Part shown: positions 8,156-16,845 of the stretch, one piece after another
Position numbering within the stretch: the first letter of the stretch is position 1
Layout of the letters: each line of letters begins with the position of its first letter
Made by a program: the position numbers and the translations under genes
Notes under the pieces: generated by a model
What the model was told of the DNA's origin: nothing
Database searches by the model: none
The model's input: only the letters and a program-made list of their open reading frames with translations
Origin: UBA1351 sp964627665
GTDB taxonomy: Bacteria; Bacillota; Clostridia; Lachnospirales; Vallitaleaceae
Assembly (NCBI GenBank): GCA_964627665.1
Contig: CAZVKG010000033.1
Span: 1-33,173 of the forward strand
DNA: 33,173 nt
Reading direction: 5' to 3'

Positions 8156-9229
8156 ATGGCCAAAATCATTCTAACTGGTGGCGGAACCGCAGGACATGTC
8201 ATTCCACATTTTGCACTACTACCGTACTTTAAAAACGATCACATCGAACTCTTATATATTGGTTCTAAAAACGGCATCGAAAAAGAACTTGTTCGTGAAA
8301 AGTCAATTCCTTATATTGGAATATTTAGCGGCAAGTTACGCCGTTATTTTGACATTAAGAATTTCACTGACCCTTTTAGAATCATTGCCGGTTTTTTTCA
8401 AGCACTATTTTACTTAATAAGAAACCGACCGGATTTAGTCTTTAGCAAAGGAGGATTTGTTAGCGTTCCGGTTGTTGCTGCTGCTTGGCTACTTAGGATT
8501 CCTGTTATCGCACACGAATCAGACTTAACCCCCGGACTAGCCAATAAATTAGCAGCCCCTTTCACCAAAAAAATATTAACCACATTTGAAGAAACTTTAA
8601 ACTATCTTCCTAAGAGTAAAGGAATTTTTACCGGGTCTCCCGTTCGCCAATCGCTCAAAAACGGTAATAAAGCTATAGGTTATGACCTAACAGGTTTTAA
8701 TAACAGTAAACCAATTATTATGGTCATGGGCGGAAGCTTAGGTGCGCAAAAGATTAATCGGGTTCTACGAGAAGCATTACCCCTAATCCTAGATAAATAT
8801 CAAATTATCCATTTGTGCGGTTCCGGGAATCTTGACAAAAGCTTAACCGATAAAATCGGCTACGTTCAATATGAATATGTCAATCAAGAACTTCCCCATT
8901 TATTTTCCATAACGGATTTCATGGTATCTCGCGCCGGCTCTAATGCAATTAACGAATTTACCTATTTACAATTACCCAGTCTATTGATTCCACTATCCAA
9001 AAGTGCAAGTCGTGGTGATCAGATATTAAATGCCAATGTTTTTGAATCAAAAGGGTATGCACAAGTACTTCTTGAAGAAAACTTAACGGTTACGTTTTTC
9101 GTCGAAAGTATCGATACTCTATATAAGCAGCTGAATAATTATATAGAGCGTTTGTCTTCATGCACAGAATCGACAGGTACTCAAAATGTATACCATGAAA
9201 TTATCTCCATTTTACGTAAAGAGGTGTAA
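8156..9229 (+). CDS. murG: MurG-type UDP-GlcNAc : lipid I N-acetylglucosaminyltransferase
   Basis: MurG transfers GlcNAc from UDP-GlcNAc to lipid I, making lipid II on the inner face of the membrane. The 357-residue protein has normal length and the family landmarks: N-terminal glycine loop GGGTAGHVIP (8-17), acceptor-side segment HESDLTPGLANK (120-131), second glycine loop MGGSLGAQKIN (191-201), and donor-binding VSRAGSNAINEF (257-268). It stands outside any division/cell-wall cluster, and the A in GGGTAGH replaces the usual glycine, so it may be a second MurG copy rather than the housekeeping one. The following HD-GYP gene starts two bases after its stop, indicating co-transcription. The AGGAGG site six bases before the ATG fixes the start. 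Confidence 0.85.
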   Translation: MAKIILTGGGTAGHVIPHFALLPYFKNDHIELLYIGSKNGIEKELVREKSIPYIGIFSGKLRRYFDIKNFTDPFRIIAGFFQALFYLIRNRPDLVFSKGGFVSVPVVAAAWLLRIPVIAHESDLTPGLANKLAAPFTKKILTTFEETLNYLPKSKGIFTGSPVRQSLKNGNKAIGYDLTGFNNSKPIIMVMGGSLGAQKINRVLREALPLILDKYQIIHLCGSGNLDKSLTDKIGYVQYEYVNQELPHLFSITDFMVSRAGSNAINEFTYLQLPSLLIPLSKSASRGDQILNANVFESKGYAQVLLEENLTVTFFVESIDTLYKQLNNYIERLSSCTESTGTQNVYHEIISILRKEV

Positions 9230-9231
9230 TT

Positions 9232-11172
9232 ATGTTGGAACTGACTAAAATATCAAAAATTATGATATTTCTCGGAATACTTTCTATTCTCATTTCTGTT
9301 TTCGTGAATTATTACTTTTTTAATCATGAGCAACAGTTAATGGCAAAAACAACAGAAATTGTTGAACATATTAATAATGAGAGCATTCAAATTGACCTCT
9401 CACTACGTGTTTTAAATAATATAATTCAACAACTTCCGGAGTCTTCAACAGCCTCGGATTTACCAGAGGCATTATCGGATCCATATTTTAAAAACAGAGA
9501 TTATCTAGAGGAGCAATTGATTTACATAAAAGAAAATCTTGAAGAATTTGAAAGATTAATTGATCAATCAAATTTGCATATTTTTAGAAGTTACACAGAA
9601 AATAACCAGCGCTTACATGCATATGCAGAAGATATTGCAACCTCTGCAAATTGGTTGCAAAAATATTCTCAACAGGCCTTAACTTCCCAACAATACAAAT
9701 CAAATTCAACTGCGCAGATGGAATACAATGTTTTACGCGAAAATATCAGCGCATTATCACAACTGCAAAAAAACGTCTATAATCAAGCGATTAATTATGC
9801 CAGGCTTATGGTTAATAGTGTCTTTGCCATCTTAGTATTTTTTGTCCTTTTTTTAAGTGTTATTATTCTAAAACTATTAAATAAAAATATACGTTATCTC
9901 ACTGAGAGCATACAGCTTGTTGAACGTAATGACTTTGATTCTAATAAGCTACCGAGTTATTCTCCCTTGTTTGCTGAAGATGCCCATGTCATTCGCTTAG
10001 TCACTAAAATCATGGATGAAAATGCAATCTCAAACAATATTAAGAATATTGTTATCAATACCTACGATATGGACGATATGCTGCATGAACTTTTTAAAAT
10101 ATTTAATCAATTTCTCAATATTGATCGAATTGGCGTTTGTTTTTATGATTCAATAAACAACACACTAATCGCGGAAAGTGGTGTGTCAAAATATTCCAAC
10201 ATCTTGCTAGGTCCCGGATTCTCCATTCATGTTGAAGAGAGTAGCTTACTGTCAATCATAAAAACAAAGAAAGGACGTATTAATAACGATTTAGAAATTG
10301 CATATAAACAAAAACCACATAGCAAGCCTCTTGAACTCATAACCCGTGAAGGAATCCAATCCAATATGAGTATTCCTCTTTTGATTAATAATGAAGTTTT
10401 CGGAATTTTGTTTTTTAGTTCTACATACAAAAACCACTTTACCAAAGACCATCTGCGTCATGTGACAAAAATTGTGAATGAAATTTCCGGATTTTTCAAC
10501 CGTGCCTACTTACTTAAAATGGTGTTTAGTCGCTTCACCTACAGTTTTTCTTCCCTTGTTAATGAACGGGATTATGAGACCGGTGGTCATTTAGACCGAA
10601 TGACCAGATATTCAGAACTTCTTGCAGAAAAATTGCGCCAAAAGGCCTTGCCTACCCACGAAGTTCATCGCCATTTGATTTTAGACATTCAACGTTATGC
10701 CGCATTACACGATATCGGAAAAGTAGCAATTCCTGATCACATCCTGAAAAAACCCGGTAAGTTTGAGGAACATGAATGGGATATTATGAAGACCCATGTT
10801 AATGTTGGTCAAAATATATTCAGTGAGTTGCGTCATGAACTCAAGATGTTTAATAAAGACTTTTTCAAAGTTGCAGAAAACATTATTGCTTATCACCACG
10901 AACGTTGGGATGGTAAAGGTTACCCTTACGGACTTAAAGATTATGACATTCCTTTGGAAGCTAGGATTGTTGCACTAGGTGATGTGTTTGATGCCCTAAC
11001 ATCAAAAAGAGTATATAAAAAAGCCTTCACCATAGATGAGGCTCTTTCAATTATCCAAGAGTCTAAAGGTACCCATTTTGATCCTGTACTCGTGGATATA
11101 TTACTCGAAAATCTGGATTCGGTTTTAGCGATTTATAAAACACAAGACACCGCTATATCTGCTTCGAAATAG
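9232..11172 (+). CDS. Membrane-bound GAF / HD-GYP cyclic-di-GMP phosphodiesterase
   Basis: Predicted to hydrolyse cyclic di-GMP in response to an envelope and a cytoplasmic signal. The 646-residue protein has TM1 (about 10-30), a helical extracytoplasmic sensor (31-192), TM2 (about 193-214), a linker, a GAF domain (about 270-425) and a complete HD-GYP domain (about 440-630). The metal-binding HD pair is H493-D494 in ALHDIGKVAIPD. Further metal ligands sit in KTHVNVG, AYHHERWDG and ALGDVFDAL, and the GYP motif is at 563-565 in GKGYPYGL. Nothing in the catalytic site looks degenerate. It lies two bases after the murG-type gene with GAGGTG as ribosome site, so the pair is an operon. Its last 20 bases overlap the convergent HIT gene. 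Confidence 0.93.
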   Translation: MLELTKISKIMIFLGILSILISVFVNYYFFNHEQQLMAKTTEIVEHINNESIQIDLSLRVLNNIIQQLPESSTASDLPEALSDPYFKNRDYLEEQLIYIKENLEEFERLIDQSNLHIFRSYTENNQRLHAYAEDIATSANWLQKYSQQALTSQQYKSNSTAQMEYNVLRENISALSQLQKNVYNQAINYARLMVNSVFAILVFFVLFLSVIILKLLNKNIRYLTESIQLVERNDFDSNKLPSYSPLFAEDAHVIRLVTKIMDENAISNNIKNIVINTYDMDDMLHELFKIFNQFLNIDRIGVCFYDSINNTLIAESGVSKYSNILLGPGFSIHVEESSLLSIIKTKKGRINNDLEIAYKQKPHSKPLELITREGIQSNMSIPLLINNEVFGILFFSSTYKNHFTKDHLRHVTKIVNEISGFFNRAYLLKMVFSRFTYSFSSLVNERDYETGGHLDRMTRYSELLAEKLRQKALPTHEVHRHLILDIQRYAALHDIGKVAIPDHILKKPGKFEEHEWDIMKTHVNVGQNIFSELRHELKMFNKDFFKVAENIIAYHHERWDGKGYPYGLKDYDIPLEARIVALGDVFDALTSKRVYKKAFTIDEALSIIQESKGTHFDPVLVDILLENLDSVLAIYKTQDTAISASK

Positions 11173-11566
11173 CTTGGCCAATCGTTTCTAAATCATCATC
11201 GCTAAGTTCTTGTATTGGCCAAGAGATATTAATATGATCCTGCTCAAATCTTGGAATTAAATGCAAGTGAAAATGATGGACTGTTTGCCCTGCAACCTCA
11301 CCATTATTCTGAAGAACATTTAAGCCCTCACAATCAAGTACTTCACGCATTGCCTTAGCGACAATTGTTGCTAGGGCAAAAATTTTACCTGCTGTTTCTG
11401 CATCTAGTTCATATATATCTTCAATGTGTTCCTTAGGCAAGATGAGTACATGTCCTTTTGCGGCCGGAAATTTATCTAATATAACTCTAAACTCTAAATT
11501 TTCAAATAATGTTACTGATTCCATAATGCCATGTGCAATATTACAAAATATACAACCTTGTTTCAT
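11153..11566 (-). CDS. HIT-family nucleotide hydrolase/transferase
   Basis: A 137-residue cytoplasmic histidine-triad protein of the Hint/HinT type, which usually hydrolyses adenosine phosphoramidates or related AMP conjugates. The triad motif is clear (HHFHLHLIPR, near residue 104), and an N-terminal CIFCNI pair of cysteines is typical of zinc-binding HIT proteins of Firmicutes. ATG 11564-11566 is preferred because AAAGGGG lies six bases upstream; a frame extension to 11593 has no ribosome site. Its 3' end overlaps the convergent HD-GYP gene by 20 bp, and it has its own promoter at 11618-11647. Confidence 0.93.
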   Translation of the reverse strand: MKQGCIFCNIAHGIMESVTLFENLEFRVILDKFPAAKGHVLILPKEHIEDIYELDAETAGKIFALATIVAKAMREVLDCEGLNVLQNNGEVAGQTVHHFHLHLIPRFEQDHINISWPIQELSDDDLETIGQAISKQI

Positions 11567-11617
11567 AATGTTCCCCTTTCTTTTGGAAAGCACTGTTTAC
11601 GTATTTCTATTAAAACC

Positions 11618-11647
11618 ATTATACCATTATTGCAATGCTAGTTACAA
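11618..11647 (-). promoter_or_regulatory. Promoter of the HIT gene
   Basis: On the minus strand TTGTAA (11642-11647) is 18 bp from a perfect TATAAT (11618-11623). The -35 box overlaps the stop codon of the upstream three-domain gene. No clear terminator separates the two, so read-through is possible. Confidence 0.55.
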
Positions 11648-13381
11648 CGAAAATAGTCCTTCAAATTTATAGAGAAGTGTAAAATCCCCTTTTGCTTTTA
11701 TTTCACCTGTCATAAAAGCTCGTTGCATTGTTAGCTTTCCATCCATGATACGCCTCAGATTGGTTTTCCTTCCCATAATAATCACATTACTTTCACCGAT
11801 TTGACCATAATAAGCTCGAATATTTTGATTGTTTAGTTCGAGCACCGTATTCTCACGGGGATCATCTTCGACAACAATTTGAATTTTTGCTAAAATATTG
11901 CCTTTATTGATATAGCTTTCTTTAAACCTTTCAGGCCAAGGCTTCTCACCTTTTATCGTTTCCGCAGATAATTTTTGCTTAAACAGACTTCCTAATTGGT
12001 GTATATCTTCTTGTTGTTTTTCAATATACGAATCATAATTTTCAATGATTCCTTTGTCGGCCGTTCTTTTTTCTTCTCCAATCGTCTCTGATAAATTCTG
12101 CTGTTCATCCTTGGTATCCGCTACCGGTATTTCAACAAAGACTTTCTCAATTTTACCACTGCGTGGTAATAATCCTTTTTTTTGTTGAATAAGACGGAAA
12201 AATGATTCAGCTTTCTTATCGATACCAAATAACCACTCAAAATTTGTTTCTAAGGCTGCCGCTGATTCAATTGAGGCCAAAAGATTTATGCCTTCAACAC
12301 CGCCCAGATATTCCCAGGATTTTAATAAATGGGTGTAGGCTTCAAACTCATACGCTTTCCGAGATATAACCATCCCAAATAAAGGCGTGTTTGCAAAAAC
12401 AGTCTTTTCTCCTCTGTAGAAACATTGGTCTAAAAACTCTTGCATGCGATATCCAATGCCATACCATTCTACATTAATAGCAAGAACAACTCCAATGGAT
12501 TTGCTCATATATTCTAAAATTGTTTCCATTGAAGCTTTTGATTTATACAAATCAATGCGATGCATGGTCACACCAAGTTCTGTCAGCACATGGCTGATTC
12601 GCTCTAGTGCGACTAAAACCGGATCATCAACATAACCTTCTCCACCATAAATCATGGTAATGCATTTTTCATTACCTAGACTTTCTTCACTCTTTTTACC
12701 TAATTGAATCTTCTGAAACATTCTTTTTTTGAGTACATCTACTTTTTCTTCCACTACCTCTTCATTATTGATTTTTTTTTCTTTACTTTTATTGGTGTTT
12801 AAAAATTGCATAATTCGCTCAGTTTCTCGTAGGATGACAATTTCTAGTTCTGCATTAAACTGCTTCTGTGATGGATGCAATAAGGGCAATACTTTATAAC
12901 TTTTACCCTGTATGCTCATAACGAATAATTGATCTTCTTCAGGTTTTACAAGTAAGGAATCATCTCCCGTTACTTGTTGTAAGGTTTTGTTCCCTAGTGT
13001 AATAATCAGTTTTGGATTAATCAATGCAATTTCTTTTTTTAAGTAGGGCATAAATATTGAATATTCTTCTTTTCTTGCTGCCCTTGAAACAAGTCGACCA
13101 TCCTTGTTGGTTCGACATGGTCGGTACTTCAATAAATGTGTAGTATATACTTGCTCATATGAATAACCAATGGCCTTTAAGAGAGGTTCAATTTTTTTAC
13201 GTTCATAATCCAATAAATTTTTATGCTGACTTTCTTCTTTTGCACTTGTAAATTCAGCAATAACCATAATATCTCCATCGGTATTACCTTCTCCCAAAAG
13301 CAACTCCTGCATTTCATTTGTTTTTTCACGTAGTTCTGTAGCGCATGAATTATACATTTCGCGAATCTTATCTTGCTTCAT
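11642..13381 (-). CDS. Three-domain protein: uracil-DNA-glycosylase-like, flavodoxin-like, SCP2-like
   Basis: A 579-residue soluble protein with an unfamiliar domain order. Residues about 25-195 resemble the family 4/5 uracil-DNA glycosylase fold: VYTTHLLKYRPCRTN (78-92), IITLGNKTLQQVTG (126-139) and LLHPSQKQ (167-174) match known core segments. However, the catalytic GE(A/G)PG motif is replaced by IAEFTSAKE, and there are too few cysteines for the family 4 Fe-S cluster, so activity is doubtful. Residues about 237-405 look like an NADPH-dependent FMN reductase/flavodoxin fold (ITMIYGGEGYVDDP at 241-254). A charged linker leads to an SCP2-like hydrophobic-ligand domain (about 470-575, GRKTNLRRIMDGKLTMQRAF). 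The gene overlaps the rhomboid gene by 14 bp, with GGAGG eight bases before the ATG. Function is not known to me; the domain calls are from motif recognition only. Confidence 0.7.
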   Translation of the reverse strand: MKQDKIREMYNSCATELREKTNEMQELLLGEGNTDGDIMVIAEFTSAKEESQHKNLLDYERKKIEPLLKAIGYSYEQVYTTHLLKYRPCRTNKDGRLVSRAARKEEYSIFMPYLKKEIALINPKLIITLGNKTLQQVTGDDSLLVKPEEDQLFVMSIQGKSYKVLPLLHPSQKQFNAELEIVILRETERIMQFLNTNKSKEKKINNEEVVEEKVDVLKKRMFQKIQLGKKSEESLGNEKCITMIYGGEGYVDDPVLVALERISHVLTELGVTMHRIDLYKSKASMETILEYMSKSIGVVLAINVEWYGIGYRMQEFLDQCFYRGEKTVFANTPLFGMVISRKAYEFEAYTHLLKSWEYLGGVEGINLLASIESAAALETNFEWLFGIDKKAESFFRLIQQKKGLLPRSGKIEKVFVEIPVADTKDEQQNLSETIGEEKRTADKGIIENYDSYIEKQQEDIHQLGSLFKQKLSAETIKGEKPWPERFKESYINKGNILAKIQIVVEDDPRENTVLELNNQNIRAYYGQIGESNVIIMGRKTNLRRIMDGKLTMQRAFMTGEIKAKGDFTLLYKFEGLFSL

Positions 13382-14459
13382 CTTCTGTGCCTCCTATTTC
13401 TTTCAGTCTTAATCGCACAATGGGTATGCTTATGGCAACTCCACCAACAAAACCTCCCACATGTGCGAACAGATCCACATTAGGGCTAACTACACTATAC
13501 ACGATTCCATATATAAAAAACAACCAAATAATGTAGTCATTTATTCCATCCATCGATTTATTCATGGCTTTTGAAAGGACAAGAGCACCTCCAATGAGTC
13601 CATAAATCGCCCCACTCGCTCCCGCGGCAATCACTTCCGTTTGTGTGAACAAGTGATACCCAAAACTTAAGATACTTCCAAAAACACCGGCCCCTAGATA
13701 AATCATTGCAAAATGTCGCGCTGAAATATATTTTTCTAATCGAGAACCGAATATATAAAGACCAAAAAGGTTGAAGAGTAAATGCATCCCTCCAATGTGT
13801 AAAAACATGGCACTGACAAAACGCCAATACTGTTGTGTTCTAATTATATACTCCACATGAATGGCTCCAAAACGCATCAAGGTATTTGCATCCGTCGAAC
13901 TTCCATTCATTTCCATCAACATCCATACGATAACATTTATCAATCCGATAACCAGGGTGATATGCTGCGCTTGGGTTTGCTTTTCTATTGCATAGTAGGT
14001 CTGCTTTTTGTTTTTTAATAATTCTCTAATCGGTTTTTCAATGCCCATCACTGAATTTAACTGTTGATCCGGAACATCTAGCTCTCGTGCGTCTGAAGAA
14101 ACAAACCAAGTCACTTCGATTGTCTTCGCTTCAATGTTTGGCCTTTTATTAAAATAATCATATAAACTACGATTCCAATCACCGACAAATATAGTTAACA
14201 TGATGACACGGTCAGTGTTATATTGACTAAACTGATGCGAAAGATTATCCATGTAGAATTCATACCTTTGAATATCAAAGGTATGCTTTTTGGGAAGATG
14301 AACTAGATTAATAATATAATAACTGCTTTTTTGATAAAGGGTATATAAGGCAATCTGTTCATTATCTGCGTCAATCTTTTTATAATTCTTTGCCTCAAAG
14401 TAACTTTTGAGTAACACATAATCATTTAAAAACTCTTCTGACATATTATCCTCTGACAT
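13368..14459 (-). CDS. Rhomboid-family intramembrane serine protease with N-terminal cytoplasmic domain
   Basis: Cleaves transmembrane segments of membrane proteins. The 363-residue protein has a soluble N-terminal domain (1-160) with no recognised fold and a rhomboid core of about six membrane helices from residue 165. The catalytic dyad is S282 in GASGAIYG and H333 in FAHVGGFVGG, and the family HxxxH-type segment HIGGMHLLFNLFGLYIFG (221-238) is present. The AGGAGG five bases before the first ATG decides the start; a second ATG five codons later lies in a near-repeat of the same bases. It lies between four small single-pass membrane proteins and the three-domain gene, all on one strand, so the small membrane proteins are candidate substrates (inference). 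Confidence 0.92.
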   Translation of the reverse strand: MSEDNMSEEFLNDYVLLKSYFEAKNYKKIDADNEQIALYTLYQKSSYYIINLVHLPKKHTFDIQRYEFYMDNLSHQFSQYNTDRVIMLTIFVGDWNRSLYDYFNKRPNIEAKTIEVTWFVSSDARELDVPDQQLNSVMGIEKPIRELLKNKKQTYYAIEKQTQAQHITLVIGLINVIVWMLMEMNGSSTDANTLMRFGAIHVEYIIRTQQYWRFVSAMFLHIGGMHLLFNLFGLYIFGSRLEKYISARHFAMIYLGAGVFGSILSFGYHLFTQTEVIAAGASGAIYGLIGGALVLSKAMNKSMDGINDYIIWLFFIYGIVYSVVSPNVDLFAHVGGFVGGVAISIPIVRLRLKEIGGTEDEAR

Positions 14460-14515
14460 ATGCGCCTCCTATAGTATCGTATTCAAATCTATAGTTCTAT
14501 TCTAAAGGAGTTCAT

Positions 14516-15238
14516 TCATAAGTCAATAGGCAAATCCATCTTCATGATACCTGAAGGGACTATTTTATAAGATTCCAGACCCTCCAAGTAAGTATATCCC
14601 TTTGGATCGTAAAAGACAATGACACCCACATCATCAAAAATAAGCTCCGAAGAACTTCCTTCAAATTCCGGTAATTGAAAGCGTACGTTTTGCTCCTGAT
14701 GATATTCCTCTTGATAGGCATTTAGAGCCAATTCTATGCTTTGTGTGATTTTTGAATTTCTTTGATCCTGAGAAACACTACGCCTTTCATAGCTACCTGT
14801 TTCATAAGAGAAAACGATTATTTCCTCTGATAAGGTGTAGTATTCACAGTCGTTCGCATTACGTACCGTATAAAAGGTTTTTTGGCTGAGTTCATCTTCT
14901 TGAGGATTGTATAGCACAATCCCATCGTACTCAACAAATGCTATCAATGGAAAATCTTCAAGAGAAAATCTGAACCCTCTGAATTTTAGACTATCAAAAA
15001 AATTCCGTATAACCTCACGATAGGGTATTTGGATATTATATGCTTGATGACTATCATAGGCATATGTTGAGTATGTTTTTAATGCAAATCCCGCATCGTA
15101 ACTTGCTTCATCAATGGACTGTTCTATCCAAGCCCTTTGGCGTTCTTTATATTTATACTGTGTATTTTGAATGGTGCTTTGCATAAAGAAGGGTAGCATA
15201 ATGATTATACCGATGATACTGTACTTAACCATTCCCAT
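14516..15238 (-). CDS. Single-pass exported protein (pseudopilin/TadE-like layout), cluster member 4
   Basis: A 240-residue protein of unrecognised family. A short N-terminus precedes one membrane helix (about residues 7-20, SIIGIIIMLPFF), then a mainly polar, tyrosine- and glutamate-rich extracytoplasmic domain. This layout is that of minor pilins and TadE/F-like proteins, but there is no peptidase cleavage motif I can point to. ATG 15236-15238 is chosen because GGAGG lies about ten bases upstream; ATG 15230-15232 is possible. It overlaps the preceding gene by 14 bp, so the four small genes are translated together. Confidence 0.6.
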   Translation of the reverse strand: MGMVKYSIIGIIIMLPFFMQSTIQNTQYKYKERQRAWIEQSIDEASYDAGFALKTYSTYAYDSHQAYNIQIPYREVIRNFFDSLKFRGFRFSLEDFPLIAFVEYDGIVLYNPQEDELSQKTFYTVRNANDCEYYTLSEEIIVFSYETGSYERRSVSQDQRNSKITQSIELALNAYQEEYHQEQNVRFQLPEFEGSSSELIFDDVGVIVFYDPKGYTYLEGLESYKIVPSGIMKMDLPIDL

Positions 15239-15722
15239 ATCGAACAATTCCTCCACTTACAATATAGATCTCCGAATTTTTCATCCCGCCTATACCGAGT
15301 ATGTTACGAAAACTTTGGCCCTTCGTTCTTGATGTATTTCGAATACGAACATAAAAGAAATCTCCTGAATTTAATCGATACGCTCCTTGCGTCTCGACCC
15401 ATTCAAAAATTCGATCCGTATATACACCATCATAATACACTTCCATGAACCCTTCATCTTCTGAAAATCGTTTTTGTTGATGCTCTAATTCAATTTCATA
15501 GGTCAATCCCGATGCTTGTAGCACTTGATTTAATTCATCCAACATCTGACGGTTCACTTTACCGGATTCTCTGATTTTTTGGCTGAATTCATTTGCCTCC
15601 GTCATAATCAAGTTATACACGATATCGTCTTGTCTTTGATAACTATATACTGTGGGAACGACAAAAATCAGTACGACTCCAAGTATAATTCCAAAAATTT
15701 TCCACAAACTGTCTTCTATCAT
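15225..15722 (-). CDS. Single-pass exported protein, cluster member 3
   Basis: A 165-residue protein of unrecognised family with one N-terminal membrane helix (about 8-28, WKIFGIILGVVLIFVVPTVY). A helical stretch (NEFSQKIRESGKVNRQMLDE) and a beta-rich C-terminus ending near ILGIGGMKNSEIYIVSGGIV follow. The segment after the helix resembles proteins encoded in clostridial pilus/secretion (Tad-like) clusters, which is a general impression and not a domain match. It starts four bases after the stop of cluster member 2. Confidence 0.6.
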   Translation of the reverse strand: MIEDSLWKIFGIILGVVLIFVVPTVYSYQRQDDIVYNLIMTEANEFSQKIRESGKVNRQMLDELNQVLQASGLTYEIELEHQQKRFSEDEGFMEVYYDGVYTDRIFEWVETQGAYRLNSGDFFYVRIRNTSRTKGQSFRNILGIGGMKNSEIYIVSGGIVRYGNG

Positions 15723-15726
15723 TTAA

Positions 15727-16143
15727 TTAACTTCCCTTCACTTCTTGGATTTCAAGTATACTATTCTCTTGTAATCCATCATTTTCTGTGGATATTTTCA
15801 AAAAATACTTTTTTTGCTTATCCATTCTATTCATCAACTGCTCTATGTTTTCTTCAGATAATACGCCTTTAAATTCGTATTCCTCCATACGAATTTGTAC
15901 GTCTTTGCCAAAACAATAGTAACCACCAATCTCAGCAAATAGCTGTTCATAACTTATATCATTGCTACTCGCATTATCCCATTCTTCACCGACCAACCAT
16001 GAATTACCTTGTGATTGAATTTCTTCTACAGATTGATAGTACCTATTATATTGCGAATGATGGTTAAAAAAACTAAACAATCCCATAAGCATAATCATAA
16101 AACCGGCGACGATATATAGCATCTTAAATATATTATATGTCAT
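15727..16143 (-). CDS. Single-pass exported protein, cluster member 2
   Basis: A 138-residue protein with one N-terminal membrane helix (about 5-25, IFKMLYIVAGFMIMLMGLFS) and an acidic soluble domain. No family was recognised. Its ATG shares one base with the TAA of cluster member 1 (TAATG), so the two are translationally coupled. Confidence 0.6.
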   Translation of the reverse strand: MTYNIFKMLYIVAGFMIMLMGLFSFFNHHSQYNRYYQSVEEIQSQGNSWLVGEEWDNASSNDISYEQLFAEIGGYYCFGKDVQIRMEEYEFKGVLSEENIEQLMNRMDKQKKYFLKISTENDGLQENSILEIQEVKGS

Positions 16144-16661
16144 TACTCTTGCGTGGCCACAATGCCTTTAACTACATCATTCGCATCATAAATAAGCTGG
16201 GTCATAAAACTGCCTTGAGGATTAATATACACAGATGAGTCAATGTTTTGGGACTGTTGCAAATCTTGGTCCATTTCTGCCCTTGATTTCTCAGACAAGG
16301 AACCACTGATAACATTTGACGAAATATTTCCACTACTAATATACTGTGTTGATGACGGATAATTCGTGTTTACTTCGATAATAAAAGAACCACTATTTTG
16401 CTTATATTGTTTAATCGCATTTAAAACATCTCCACCCGTGACCACCATATTGTCAAATTTTTCATATTGTATACTTGCAAGTTGTTCTGACATTGTATCA
16501 AGTTGCTCCCCTGAAGCTTCTGCCAAATTTTTGCCTTTATTAAACAGAAAAAGTCCTGTACTTACGATTGCGATGAACATCATTATAATTTTCCAAATGG
16601 TGTATTGATGATTTGCGATTATCTTCGACTTTTTCAGGTTATTTAAAGGCTTTTCCTGCAT
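16143..16661 (-). CDS. Single-pass exported protein, cluster member 1
   Basis: A 172-residue protein: a basic 20-residue cytoplasmic N-terminus, one membrane helix (about 23-42, IWKIIMMFIAIVSTGLFLFN), then a soluble domain with MVVTGGDVLNAIKQYKQNSG (about 71-90). A '(V/S)GxDVxxAI.KY' segment of this kind recurs in small proteins of Firmicutes pilus-like clusters, as far as I recall. The start is odd: there is no ribosome binding site before the ATG, and an in-frame TAA lies one codon upstream. The 5' region may therefore have been replaced, possibly by prophage integration next door, or translation may begin at the internal ATG near 16580. Confidence 0.55.
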   Translation of the reverse strand: MQEKPLNNLKKSKIIANHQYTIWKIIMMFIAIVSTGLFLFNKGKNLAEASGEQLDTMSEQLASIQYEKFDNMVVTGGDVLNAIKQYKQNSGSFIIEVNTNYPSSTQYISSGNISSNVISGSLSEKSRAEMDQDLQQSQNIDSSVYINPQGSFMTQLIYDANDVVKGIVATQE

Positions 16662-16845
16662 GGCTTAAATGGTATTTTTGTGATTTTATGTTATTTATTT
16701 TTTATTTTTGATAATCTGTCGCCGTCGGCAAAATGTTGGCAAACGGTCAAATATAGCCTTGTTTTAAATATTTTGCCTACGGAATCTATTACTTTCGGCT
16801 TAACGTATTTACTTTATATTTCTTTCGCTTTTACGTAATTTATTG
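16662..16845. other. Intergenic boundary between host cluster and prophage, with a large hairpin
   Basis: About 185 bases of very AT-rich non-coding DNA separate the host-like small-membrane-protein cluster from the prophage cassette promoter. The hairpin at 16722-16782 has 13-bp outer arms CCGTCGGCAAAAT / ATTTTGCCTACGG with one mismatch, extending three more pairs including a G-T, and a loop of 29 bases that itself holds a short GGC/GCC pairing. It has no T run that would make it a simple terminator. The prophage attachment site could lie here, but the other attachment site is outside the window and cannot be compared. Confidence 0.45.

Noticed and set aside
16722..16782. Cyclic-di-GMP riboswitch upstream of the envelope cluster
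   Set aside because: GGCAAA/TTTGCC motifs and a nearby HD-GYP gene suggested it, but the conserved GEMM core elements are absent on both strands and the pairing is a plain long hairpin.
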